This document shows, piece after piece, positions 5,746-13,395 of a DNA stretch of 13,677 bases. Both the position numbers and the translations under genes were made by a program. The stretch comes from Armatimonadota bacterium (GTDB lineage Bacteria > Armatimonadota > UBA10988), in the NCBI GenBank assembly GCA_016183835.1, contig JACPDV010000226.1:1-13677 (forward strand), read 5' to 3'. The notes below the pieces were generated by a model. It saw only the letters and a program-made list of their open reading frames with translations. It searched no databases and was not told where the DNA came from. Positions within the stretch are counted from its first letter, which is position 1. Each line of letters begins with the position of its first letter.

Positions 5746-8667
5746 TCAAGGCGGCTTGGTGGCATTCCTCCTTCGATGCGTCGGCGCAGCGACCTGGAAC
5801 ACCTTGGTCTCCGCAGCGGCGACCTGGAACCGCAGAACCTGTGTGTGCTGTTCTACCGCGCCGGGGGCGAACAACTCGCGGACGAACATGGGCGCCGGCA
5901 AGACGATGGTCTTCTCGCCGGCAGCGTGGGCGTGCAAGGCGATGGTGCCGCGCCCGGCGTAGAAGGCGTCTTCGGATTCGGAGTAGATGTGCACCCCGGC
6001 GAGGCGGGCCAGGTTGCGCAAGAGACCGGGCGGAAGCCCCGGGGCCAGGCTGCACACGGACGTCCAGTCGGGGAAGGCCCGCAGCGCCAGCGCGGGACCG
6101 CCGTCTGCGAACCTGCCCAGGACGCGAGCGGCGCCATCAACGACAAAGCGAGGCGAGGCGGCGAGGTCAGGGCCATACTCGCGGGCGGCCATGCCGAAGA
6201 CGGGCTCGGCGGTGCGCAGCCCAGCGCACAGAGGATCGTCGGTGAGACGCACGCGGAAGGGGCCAGCCTCGACAGCGCGGAGGGGCTGCCCGGTGAGCCG
6301 GCCGACGGCGTCCAGGCGGTCGCTCACGCGGCCGTCTGCGCCGACCGTCCCCAGGCCGCTGGCGTAGACGAAGACGATGACGCGGCCGGCGGACCTCAGA
6401 CGCTCGAGGGCGTTACGCTGGCTCGCGGTCAGGTCGACCGCGTTGAGCAACACCACCATGCGGACATCGGGAAGACGCTCGATGTCTTCCAGCAGGTACA
6501 GCGCGGCCGGGGCGCCGACGCGGTTGAGTGCCGCAACCTGCGCCGTCAACGCCTTGAACCCGAAGTCTCCCATCGCCCCCGCGGCCTGCCTGAACAGGCT
6601 GCGCTCGCTGAGCAACACCGCGATCTGGGGCTCGAAGGCTGGCGGCGGCGGGCCTTGCAGGGCCTGCTGCCCGAGCCGGTTCATCTCGGCGAACAGCGAG
6701 AGGATGGCCGGGTCGGCGAACCAGCCGTCTCCCATGTCGAACCACCATTGGCCCGCGCCGCGGCTGCGGACGGCGGCGTACTCGCGCTTCAGGACGCCCA
6801 TCGTCTGGGCCAGGTCGGCACAGCGGCCGACGGCGTCGGCCTGCAGGTGGGTGCGGATGTCCGATTCGTTGAGCCACAGCTTGCCGTGCAGCCGGACGGA
6901 GTCGGTCAGGGACATGAAGGTTGAGGTGCCGCCGGGCGCGCGGTCGGTGTACATGGCCGGGGCGCAGAGAAAGTCCACGTCCGCACACTCCAGCACCTCG
7001 CGCAGGGCAAGGTGCTGGGTCTCGGGCGCCAGGCCGCCGTACTGGGGCGCGTAGCCGTAGAACACGCCCGCGAGCATCTCGCCCCGGGAGGCCTCCTTGA
7101 CGGCCCGCGCGACCCGTGCGATGGCCTGGGATGCGGCCAGCGCGTAGGCCTCGTAGAAGTCGGTGACCTGGCAGTCGCGGCGAGGGCCCCAGAGGAGTTG
7201 CGCCGGGCGGTCGCGGCGGGAGCGCGAGGGGACGGCGGCCGTGTCGAAGGTCACCTCTGGGCTGTCCCAGGCCGCCGCCAGAGCGGCGTCCGTCCGGTAG
7301 CGGCCGCGCAGCCACCGGCGGAAAAAGCGGGCGAAGGCGGGCGAGAAGTCGCCTCGACGGTCATCCCACAAGCCCCAGCTCTGCCACTCCGCCGAGTATC
7401 CGGTGCACAGGTGCAGTCCGATGACGCGGTCGGCGAACGGGCTGCTCCGGAGGTAGGCCACGAACTGGCGGAGGTCGCCGCAGACCTGGTCAAGCCACGG
7501 CTGAGAGGCGAACGACTGGGGCCCGACGGAGCCGTCGTCGAAGACGACGCGTTCGTCTGCGTGCGCCGCAAGCCAGGCGGCGGGGGGCTCAAGCTGAACG
7601 CGCAGGATGAGGCGGGCCGCCGGGTCGCGGGCGAGGACCTCCTGCAGCAGTTGGTTGGGCTCTGCGGCGTCGAAGCCGCCCGGCTGTTGGTTGCCCATGC
7701 CGCAGCCCACGCAGTACAGATGGGCGCCCTGGGCGGCGAACTCGGTGTAGTGGCCGGTGTGCACGCCGAGGAAGGCGAAGGCAAAGAGCGGCTTGCCGTC
7801 CACGAAGAGCGTGGGCGTGCCCTGGTGGCGGCGCACCTGCGCCACGACGGGCCGGGGGGTGGGAAGGGGTCCGAGACGCACGTCAGCCACGGTGTGATCG
7901 CCCTCCTCGCGGCCGAGCCACTGCAGATCGCCCAGCTCCAGCGACAGCTCGTAGCGCCCGGCCGGTGCAAAACGCTGGGCGGGCACCCGGCATGCCACGC
8001 GCCGGCGCTGTGTCCCGTCGCCCGGCTGGCCATCCGGCAAGGGCCGGATCTCCCGGGACCAGACGACCCGCCGCTCGCGGCGGAGCGCTACCCAGCACTC
8101 GCCGGTGGCGGCCTCCGGGGCCTCGAAGGTGATCTCGGCCGTGCCGCCGGCGCGTCCGACGCGGACCTCGGAGTGGAGCAGCCGCAGGCACGGCTCGCCA
8201 GCGGGCCGGCAGGCGGGATCCGGCACGAACAGGAAGCAGTCGCATCCGGTGTTCCACCGGTCGGCACGATCGATCCGCAGGCTGACCGCACCGCCGGCCA
8301 CGGCGCCGAGGCGCTCCCAGCACCACGTGTAGGCCAGAGGCTCGGTGCCGCCGGCCCAGTGTTCCTCGCCGTTGACCGTCACGCGATACTGATAGTGCCC
8401 CGGGTAGTGACCGTTGTCGGTGCAGCGCACCCAGAGGGTGTAATTGCCAGAGGGCAGGTTCACGGTGCTCCCGGCGACCTGCTCGGGCTGGTTGCTGCGC
8501 AGCCAACCGCCGCCGCTGGCCGCAGGCTCGTCCAACCGGTACCATTCGCAGCGGGTGAAGCTCTCGGCCTCCACGAGGACAGAGCCGGGAGGCGGCGTTG
8601 TCGCGGCAAGCGCGCCCACGGCAATCCAACCTGGCAGCAGTGCCAGGATGAGGTCGGTGCGAAGCAT
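5746..8667 (-). CDS. Secreted GH42-like glycoside hydrolase with N-terminal CBM-like and C-terminal GATase-like domains
   Basis: The protein has 973 residues from ATG 8665-8667, which opens a signal peptide (MLRTDLILALLPGWIAVGALAA). An in-frame GTG at 8695-8697 would add 10 residues and overlap the upstream gene; it has a GAGGGG-like sequence before it and cannot be excluded. Residues ~28-148 resemble a carbohydrate-binding beta-sandwich (VLVEAESF, LPSGNYTLWVR). Residues ~275-670 resemble a GH42-type TIM barrel: RPVVAQVRRHQGTPTLFVDGKPLF, RVIGLHLCTGYSAEWQSWG, AGVFYGYAPQYGG, FLCAPAMYTDR, KLWLNESDIRTHL. By position, Glu427 (YSAEW) is a candidate acid/base and Glu601 (LNESD) a candidate nucleophile. 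Residues ~680-800 look like the GATase-like trimerisation domain of GH42 enzymes (DVRMVVLLNAVDLTASQRNAL, GRVIVFVYASG), followed by a small C-terminal beta domain from ~893. The likely role is exo-acting cleavage of a galactoside or similar sugar outside the cytoplasm; the substrate cannot be read from the sequence. It lies just downstream of the lyase gene. Confidence 0.8.
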   Translation of the reverse strand: MLRTDLILALLPGWIAVGALAATTPPPGSVLVEAESFTRCEWYRLDEPAASGGGWLRSNQPEQVAGSTVNLPSGNYTLWVRCTDNGHYPGHYQYRVTVNGEEHWAGGTEPLAYTWCWERLGAVAGGAVSLRIDRADRWNTGCDCFLFVPDPACRPAGEPCLRLLHSEVRVGRAGGTAEITFEAPEAATGECWVALRRERRVVWSREIRPLPDGQPGDGTQRRRVACRVPAQRFAPAGRYELSLELGDLQWLGREEGDHTVADVRLGPLPTPRPVVAQVRRHQGTPTLFVDGKPLFAFAFLGVHTGHYTEFAAQGAHLYCVGCGMGNQQPGGFDAAEPNQLLQEVLARDPAARLILRVQLEPPAAWLAAHADERVVFDDGSVGPQSFASQPWLDQVCGDLRQFVAYLRSSPFADRVIGLHLCTGYSAEWQSWGLWDDRRGDFSPAFARFFRRWLRGRYRTDAALAAAWDSPEVTFDTAAVPSRSRRDRPAQLLWGPRRDCQVTDFYEAYALAASQAIARVARAVKEASRGEMLAGVFYGYAPQYGGLAPETQHLALREVLECADVDFLCAPAMYTDRAPGGTSTFMSLTDSVRLHGKLWLNESDIRTHLQADAVGRCADLAQTMGVLKREYAAVRSRGAGQWWFDMGDGWFADPAILSLFAEMNRLGQQALQGPPPPAFEPQIAVLLSERSLFRQAAGAMGDFGFKALTAQVAALNRVGAPAALYLLEDIERLPDVRMVVLLNAVDLTASQRNALERLRSAGRVIVFVYASGLGTVGADGRVSDRLDAVGRLTGQPLRAVEAGPFRVRLTDDPLCAGLRTAEPVFGMAAREYGPDLAASPRFVVDGAARVLGRFADGGPALALRAFPDWTSVCSLAPGLPPGLLRNLARLAGVHIYSESEDAFYAGRGTIALHAHAAGEKTIVLPAPMFVRELFAPGAVEQHTQVLRFQVAAAETKVFQVAAPTHRRRNATKPP

Positions 8668-8675
8668 CGCCGCGG

Positions 8676-11456
8676 TCACGGTGCGCTCACCCGCCACTCC
8701 CGCCCCTCGGCGGTGACCGTCAGCGACCCATCCTCCGCCATCGCCAGCCTGTACGCCTTCTCACCCACCGTCGCCGCCAGAGCCCCGTCGGCGATGCTCA
8801 CCGCCGGCCGTTGCCCATCCAGGCTCAGCACCCAGCCCACCACCGCCGTCTGCCCCTTCACCCGGCGAATCACGCACGGCACGCGTTCTTCGTCATTGGC
8901 CCCCGCGCCGGTGCACGCCCAGGTCTCTCCCGGCTCCGCCGACGCCACCGCCAGGCCGACCGACAGCGCATCTGTGGCCTTCACCAGGGGCAGCTCGCCC
9001 GGCGCGACCACCACGTCGCGGAGGTGCTTGTAGCCGTCCTTGTCGGGCATCGGGACCGGCGCCCCGGCCGGCGTCTCAGCCCACTCCCCGGCGGTGTGCC
9101 AGGCCAGGTCGAAGGTGCGCTCGTCCGCGCTCGTCACCTGGTCGAGGACCAGCACCAGGTTCGGCCCGACCAGCGCCACCGCGCGCCGGTAGCGCACGCC
9201 CTTGTGGATCGGCCCGGCCTCGGCGGCCGCCGCCGCGATGTCTGCGGTCGTACCGAAGGCCAGGCACCTGCCCGTGGCCTCCGCCTGGTTCTGCTCGTCG
9301 ATGGTGAGCGTGTTGTGGGCGATGCTGGCGCGCTGCCATTCCTTGTGGAGGGGCACGCCGTAGAGCCCGGTGCCCGGGTCCACGCCGACGATGCTGCCGC
9401 GCGCGTAGAGCACCACGTTGAGCTTGTCGGGATGCCCGTGCCCGCCGCCGTGCGGGCCGTATTTGAGGCAGGCCCAGGTAGCGTTCACGTCCGGCCCGCT
9501 GCGTAGCACCGCGTAGCCGGAGGCGTTGAAGTTGCGGCTCACGTTGGCCTCGGCCGGCGGGTCGGGGAGCGGCTCCACGCCCACGAGCAGCCCCTCCAGC
9601 CCGCCCCGCGCGGTGCCCTGCAAGACCTCCGCGAAGCGCGCCTCGCCATACCTCGCCAGCGCCAGCTCATAGAGCCGGCTGCCCTTGATCCCCTGCGTGC
9701 CTGAGTCGTTGAACGCCGGCAGGCGCAGATCGGGCATCGCCAGATCGAGCGGCCCCTCGAACAGCCGGCGGAAGCTCCGCCCGTCGTGTTCGTAGGCATA
9801 CAGCCCGAGCCCGCAGCGCTCGCCCGCCTCGGTCAGCGGCGCGATGGCGCTCATCGTGTAGAAGTGGTAGCCCCAGGCGCCCTCGTACCACTGCCCGTCC
9901 ACGCTGACGCCTCTTGCGATCTGCTGCTCGAAGCCGTGGTCCGACTTGACTGCGTCCGAGACCAGCTCCGGATCGTCGAGGAGCAGCCCCACCAGCCCCA
10001 CGGCCGAGTTCTTCCAGCACTGAATGTTGTGGATGCCCATGCGGTGGTTGCGGATCACCTGCGCCGCCGGACGGAAGAGCCCGTCGGCAGCCGTCTGCCG
10101 GTCCGCGTCCGACAGCGTGTCCCAGATCAGGTCGGCGCCCTGGCACATCGGGATCAGCCAGGTCGACTCGTCGAGCGTCTGCGGCCCGACCTTGCCGCCG
10201 CCGACGCTGGGCTTGCCCTGGACGTTGTGCAGCGGGTAGCTGTCGTACCGTGCGGCGTAGGCCAGCAGGATCTCGCGGGCTTTGGCGGCGTAGCGGGCGT
10301 CACGGGTGACGCGGTACACCACTCCCAGCGTCCGCAGTCCGCCGGCCAAGGCGTTATGATCGCGGTCGAGCACCACGTCGTCGTAGGGCCAGCCGGTGTA
10401 GACGGTGCCGCACACGGGGCACTTGTGTTCCGTGGGTGAGACGGTCTGCAGCCGCGCCCCGTCCTTCTTGCAGGCGTACCAGTGCCACCACTGCCCGCCG
10501 CGAGGAGGGAGCACCACGGCGCGGGCCAGCCAGTCGTCGGCACTCTTGAGCAGCCCCTCCCAGGCAGCCTTGGCCCAGGCGGCCTTGGCGATGCGGTCCT
10601 GCATCGCCGGGATCTCGGCGTCACTGAGCAGCAGACGGGGGTGCGGCGGCAGATCGAGCGGCTTGACCACCACGACATCCACCTCCTTGGCCTGGTCGGG
10701 CGCGTCGGCGGGCGCGACCCTCACCCGCACCCGCGCACGGTCTAGCGGCTTGGCCCGAGCCAGCCAGGCCGGGTCGGGCGGCAGGGCGAGGCGGCGGCTC
10801 TCGCTCGCACCGGCGGGCAGCTCGAGGCGGAGCGGCTCGGCGCCGCCGGTGATCACCAGCGTAACGGGCTCCGTGCCCGGGTTGCCCAGCTTCAGCTCGG
10901 CGGTGGAGCCGGCGGCCGCGAAGCGGATGGCGGTCAGGGCCGCAGTGAAGCGGGTCGGGGCGATCACCACGTCGTCCAGGTCGAGCGTCAGCTTCGACCC
11001 GCCGGCGCCATCGGTGCGGAACATGATCAGCCGCCCGTCGCGGTCGGGCCGGTCGCCCCAGCTCAGGTGCTCGCTCGCCAGGTCCACCACGGCGCGGTGC
11101 CATTGCCCGTCGCCCGGCGCGTCCTGGGTGATGAACCAGGTGGCCTGCATGCCGTCGGCGAAGGGGAAGGCCAGCACCTTGATCGCCAGGCTGGAGGAGC
11201 CCTGGCCGGTGAAGCGGTACCAGAAGCGCAGCTCGCCGCCGTGGGTGAAGTCGAGGCCGAGCTGGCGGTGGTCGAACGACGGCCCCGCGGGCCGGCCGGC
11301 GGGCACGTCGTAGCGCACGGCGTGGGCGCCCACCTTGCCATCGTCGACCAGGGTGACGCCGCGCCAATGGTCGGTGGTCTCACCATCGCTGACCAGCACC
11401 GGCTCGGCGGCGAGGGCGGCCAGGGGGCAAAGGGAGAGGAGGAGGTGTCGAGTCAC
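8676..11456 (-). CDS. Secreted heparinase II/III-family polysaccharide lyase
   Basis: The protein has 926 residues. The frame is open to 11570, but that extension reads through a palindromic repeat. I chose GTG 11454-11456, which has AAGGAA 6-7 nt upstream and starts a signal peptide (MTRHLLLSLCPLAALAA). Residues ~18-168 are a CBM11-like beta-sandwich (GELRFWYRF, KLTLDLDDVVIA). After a short beta domain, PHPRLLLSDAEI at ~271 opens the alpha/alpha toroid of heparinase II/III and related alginate lyases. Candidate active-site segments are MGIHNIQCWKN (473-483), DGQWYEGAWGYHFYT (520-534) and GHGHPDKL (672-679, His673/His675); WQRASIAHNTLTID (707-720) belongs to the C-terminal beta-sheet domain (Hepar_II_III_C). 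An inserted zinc-ribbon-like element has Cys329 and C346-P-V-C349. The family cleaves uronic-acid polysaccharides by beta-elimination; the actual polymer is unknown. The GH42-like gene starts 8 nt after its stop, so the two are probably co-transcribed and may be translationally coupled. Confidence 0.88.
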   Translation of the reverse strand: MTRHLLLSLCPLAALAAEPVLVSDGETTDHWRGVTLVDDGKVGAHAVRYDVPAGRPAGPSFDHRQLGLDFTHGGELRFWYRFTGQGSSSLAIKVLAFPFADGMQATWFITQDAPGDGQWHRAVVDLASEHLSWGDRPDRDGRLIMFRTDGAGGSKLTLDLDDVVIAPTRFTAALTAIRFAAAGSTAELKLGNPGTEPVTLVITGGAEPLRLELPAGASESRRLALPPDPAWLARAKPLDRARVRVRVAPADAPDQAKEVDVVVVKPLDLPPHPRLLLSDAEIPAMQDRIAKAAWAKAAWEGLLKSADDWLARAVVLPPRGGQWWHWYACKKDGARLQTVSPTEHKCPVCGTVYTGWPYDDVVLDRDHNALAGGLRTLGVVYRVTRDARYAAKAREILLAYAARYDSYPLHNVQGKPSVGGGKVGPQTLDESTWLIPMCQGADLIWDTLSDADRQTAADGLFRPAAQVIRNHRMGIHNIQCWKNSAVGLVGLLLDDPELVSDAVKSDHGFEQQIARGVSVDGQWYEGAWGYHFYTMSAIAPLTEAGERCGLGLYAYEHDGRSFRRLFEGPLDLAMPDLRLPAFNDSGTQGIKGSRLYELALARYGEARFAEVLQGTARGGLEGLLVGVEPLPDPPAEANVSRNFNASGYAVLRSGPDVNATWACLKYGPHGGGHGHPDKLNVVLYARGSIVGVDPGTGLYGVPLHKEWQRASIAHNTLTIDEQNQAEATGRCLAFGTTADIAAAAAEAGPIHKGVRYRRAVALVGPNLVLVLDQVTSADERTFDLAWHTAGEWAETPAGAPVPMPDKDGYKHLRDVVVAPGELPLVKATDALSVGLAVASAEPGETWACTGAGANDEERVPCVIRRVKGQTAVVGWVLSLDGQRPAVSIADGALAATVGEKAYRLAMAEDGSLTVTAEGREWRVSAP

Positions 11457-11462
11457 GGTCGG

Positions 11463-11468
11463 TTCCTT
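11463..11468 (-). promoter_or_regulatory. Ribosome binding site that sets the lyase start
   Basis: The minus strand reads AAGGAA here, 6 nt before the GTG codon at 11454-11456. No comparable site precedes the upstream ATG at 11570, and the predicted signal peptide begins right after the GTG. This site therefore decides the start. Confidence 0.7.
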
Positions 11469-11501
11469 GGGGGCCAGCGATGCTCTGGCGCGACCGGGCC
11501 A

Positions 11502-11584
11502 CCCGCCGTTGAAACGGCGGGCTACGTCCAACCAAACCCCTACGGGGTTTCGTGGCTTGTAGCCCGGCATTTCAATGCCGGGCT
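11502..11584. repeat. Composite palindrome of three adjacent hairpins (REP/BIME-like)
   Basis: Three near-perfect hairpins follow each other. Hairpin 1 has arms CCCGCCGTT (11502-11510) and AACGGCGGG (11513-11521) with a 2-nt loop. Hairpin 2 has AAACCCC (11534-11540) and GGGGTTT (11544-11550) with a TAC loop. Hairpin 3 has AGCCCGGCATT (11561-11571) and AATGCCGGGCT (11574-11584) with a 2-nt loop. Hairpins 1 and 3 are inverted relatives of one another: read outward from the centre, both carry GTAGCCCG then a TTTCAA or TTGAAA core. The element is therefore a head-to-head doublet around a central hairpin. It lies in the 218-nt gap between the divergent lyase and methyltransferase genes. I have a general recollection of similar GTAGCCCG...TTTCAA palindromes in several bacterial phyla. 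No transposase is in the window. The rest of the gap (to 11674) shows no other clear signal apart from the methyltransferase RBS. Confidence 0.85.
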
Positions 11585-11674
11585 GCTGCCGGCGGTCTCG
11601 ATCGCAAAGGTTGGCCGCTCTCCCTCGGATACCTCCCTCGCAGGACCCGGCGCCCCACGGTGGAATGAGGCGCC

Positions 11675-12553
11675 ATGCGCGACGACCGCGGACGCTTTCA
11701 CCCCCGCAACGACCTCAACGACCTCACCGGCCGCGAGTGGCTGGCCTTCACCCGCACCTGGTTCGTGGCCGACAGCAAGCGCTACTGGCGGAACAAGCGC
11801 ACCGAGCTCCACCCTGCCCGCTTCCCGGAGGAGATGGTCGAGCCCTTCGTGCGCTTCTTCACCAAGCAGGGCATGTGGGTGCTCGATCCGTTCGCGGGCT
11901 CCGGCGCCACCCTCGTGGCCTGCCAGGAGGCCGAGCGCTGCTCGGTGGGGATCGAGGTCAACCCGCGCTACGCCGCGACCGCGCGAGAGCGCGTGCTGAC
12001 CCTCGCCACCCAGCCGGCGGTCGTCATCGAGAGCGACGTGCGCCGCGTGGCCGAGCCGGACTTCTGGGCTCCGGCCCTCTCAGCCGGCTGCCCGGTGGTC
12101 GAGGGGCTCCCGCAGCTCGACTTCATACTCACTTCGCCGCCCTACTGGAACATGCTCCGCACCAGCCGGGGACACGTCTTCTCGAGCCAGCGGGAGCGCG
12201 CGTCGAAGGGCCTGGACACCCACTACAGCGACAACCCCGCCGACCTGGGCAACCTGACCGACTACGACACCTTCGTGGAGACGCTCGGGTTGGTGTTCGA
12301 CACGCTGGCGCCGCTCCTGCGGCCGAACCGCTACCTGGTGGTGGTGGCGCAGAACCTGCGCGCGCCGGGCGGTGAGGTGAAGACGCTGGCCTGGGATCTG
12401 GCCCGGCGCATCGGCCGGACGTACCAGTTCCAGGGCGAGCGGATCTGGTGCCAGAATGTGAAGCGGCTGGGGATCTGGGGCTATCCGCGGATCTTCGTGC
12501 CCAACTACCACCACCACTACTGCCTGATCTTCCGGAAGCCGGCGGTGGGGTGA
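11675..12553 (+). CDS. Site-specific DNA methyltransferase (N4-cytosine/N6-adenine type), orphan
   Basis: The protein has 292 residues. ATG 11675 is preceded by GAGG (11667-11670), 4 nt upstream. The AdoMet-binding motif I is VLDPFAGSGATLVAC (69-83), preceded by a motif X-like HPARFPEEMVEPFVRFF (46-62). Motif II is likely VGIEVNP (91-97) and motif III around IESDVR (118-123). The catalytic motif IV is LTSPPYWN (152-159); the SPPYW form is usual for N4-cytosine enzymes but does not exclude N6-adenine. A polar variable segment (~160-200) after motif IV could be the target-recognition region. The order X-I-IV is opposite to the IV-X-I order of classic beta-class enzymes and resembles the gamma arrangement. 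The enzyme would methylate a short DNA motif in the cytoplasm. No restriction endonuclease or specificity subunit is next to it, so it appears to be a solitary methyltransferase with an epigenetic or anti-restriction role. It could also be a remnant of a restriction-modification system. Confidence 0.88.
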   Translation: MRDDRGRFHPRNDLNDLTGREWLAFTRTWFVADSKRYWRNKRTELHPARFPEEMVEPFVRFFTKQGMWVLDPFAGSGATLVACQEAERCSVGIEVNPRYAATARERVLTLATQPAVVIESDVRRVAEPDFWAPALSAGCPVVEGLPQLDFILTSPPYWNMLRTSRGHVFSSQRERASKGLDTHYSDNPADLGNLTDYDTFVETLGLVFDTLAPLLRPNRYLVVVAQNLRAPGGEVKTLAWDLARRIGRTYQFQGERIWCQNVKRLGIWGYPRIFVPNYHHHYCLIFRKPAVG

Positions 12554-12564
12554 GTACGGGCGGG

Positions 12565-12730
12565 CTCCTCCCCCTGCGCAGCGGGGGGAGGCCGCGTTGA
12601 GTCACGAACTTCGTGCGCCACACCACTCCTCCCCCTGCGCAGCGGGGGGAGGCCGGGAGGGGGGCCGGATCGCCGCGACCTCTTGCCGCCCGGCCCCCGC
12701 CCTGGCCCTCCCCCGCTGCGCAGGGGAGGG
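12565..12730. repeat. GC-rich palindrome family: two identical direct copies and one inverted copy
   Basis: A 30-nt unit, CTCCTCCCCCTGCGC followed by AGCGGGGGGAGGCCG, occurs identically at 12565-12594 and 12626-12655. A diverged copy in the opposite orientation lies at 12701-12730. Each unit can fold on itself around TGCGCA. A small CACGAA/TTCGTG palindrome (12603-12615) lies between copies 1 and 2. The cluster fills most of the 201-nt gap between the convergent methyltransferase and uridine kinase genes. It may terminate transcription in both directions, or it may be a dispersed REP-like repeat; no mobile gene is nearby. Confidence 0.85.
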
Positions 12731-12754
12731 AACGCAGAGGCAAGGGGCGGACGC

Positions 12755-13390
12755 TCAGCCTTCCGCGGCCGCCCGCGCCCGGGCCGCCAGGGCCTCGGTC
12801 ACCAGCTCGACCCCCAGCTCGTTGCAGCTTCCCTCGGGCAGGATGATGTGCGCATGCCGGCGGCTCGGCGCGATGTGGTCCACGTACATCGGCCGCACCG
12901 TCTCCAGGTACTGCTCCACCACGGTGTCGATGCTCCGGTCGCGGTCGAGGATGTCGCGGCGGAGGCGGCGGATGAAGCGGATGTCGGGCTCGGTGTCGAC
13001 GAAGATGCGGATGTCGAGCATGTCGCGCAGCTCCGGGTGGGTGAGCCCGTGGATGCCCTCCACCACCACGACCGGCTTGGCTTCCACGCGCACGGTCGCG
13101 TCGCTCGGGCTGTGCTGCGCGTAGTCATACACCGGCTGCTCGATGGCGTGCCCGTCGCGCAGCTCGCGCAGGTCGTTGAGGAGCCGGCCCCAGTCTATTG
13201 CGTCGGGATGGTCGAAGTTGAGGTGCTCCCGCTCCTTGAGGGACAGGTTCGAGTAGTCCCGGTAGTACGAGTCGGTCTCGAGCAGGGCGACGGTCTCCTC
13301 GCCGAGGGCCCGCTGGAGCCGCCGGGCGAAGGTGCTCTTGCCCGAGCCCGAGCCGCCGCCGATACCGATGAAGAGACGCCGCGTGGACAT
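12755..13390 (-). CDS. udk: Uridine kinase (uridine/cytidine kinase family)
   Basis: The protein has 211 residues, the usual length for bacterial Udk. It phosphorylates uridine, and usually cytidine, with ATP or GTP in cytoplasmic pyrimidine salvage. The P-loop is GGSGSGKST (12-20). ETDSYYRD (38-45) carries the expected catalytic Asp40 and substrate-binding residues. FDHPDAIDW (59-67), PVYDYAQH (86-93) and VVVEGIHGL (108-116) are family motifs, and RRLRRDILDRDRS (141-153) is the Arg-rich lid. ATG 13388-13390 is supported by AAAGGTG 5 nt upstream (13396-13402). The C-terminal tail is Ala/Arg-rich. The related phosphoribulokinase is larger and less likely. The gene faces the methyltransferase tail to tail and shares no operon with the carbohydrate genes. 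Confidence 0.93.
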   Translation of the reverse strand: MSTRRLFIGIGGGSGSGKSTFARRLQRALGEETVALLETDSYYRDYSNLSLKEREHLNFDHPDAIDWGRLLNDLRELRDGHAIEQPVYDYAQHSPSDATVRVEAKPVVVVEGIHGLTHPELRDMLDIRIFVDTEPDIRFIRRLRRDILDRDRSIDTVVEQYLETVRPMYVDHIAPSRRHAHIILPEGSCNELGVELVTEALAARARAAAEG

Positions 13391-13395
13391 ACCCG

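Noticed and set aside
4792..6924. Long plus-strand frame overlapping the pilin and glycosidase genes.
   Set aside because: It overlaps the pilin gene in a different frame and is antisense to the glycosidase. Its translation has no motifs and the composition of a GC-rich shadow.
7012..9033. Long plus-strand frame opposite the glycosidase and the end of the lyase gene.
   Set aside because: It is antisense to two well-supported domain-bearing genes, with no signal peptide, motif or RBS of its own.
11457..11570. An upstream ATG at 11570 for the lyase gene.
   Set aside because: The 38-residue extension is translated from the palindromic repeat region. The internal GTG has a Shine-Dalgarno sequence and immediately starts a signal peptide.
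12565..12730. A possible CRISPR array, because of the identical 30-nt repeats.
   Set aside because: There are only two direct copies with one 31-nt spacer, plus an inverted copy. The units are full palindromes and there are no cas genes.
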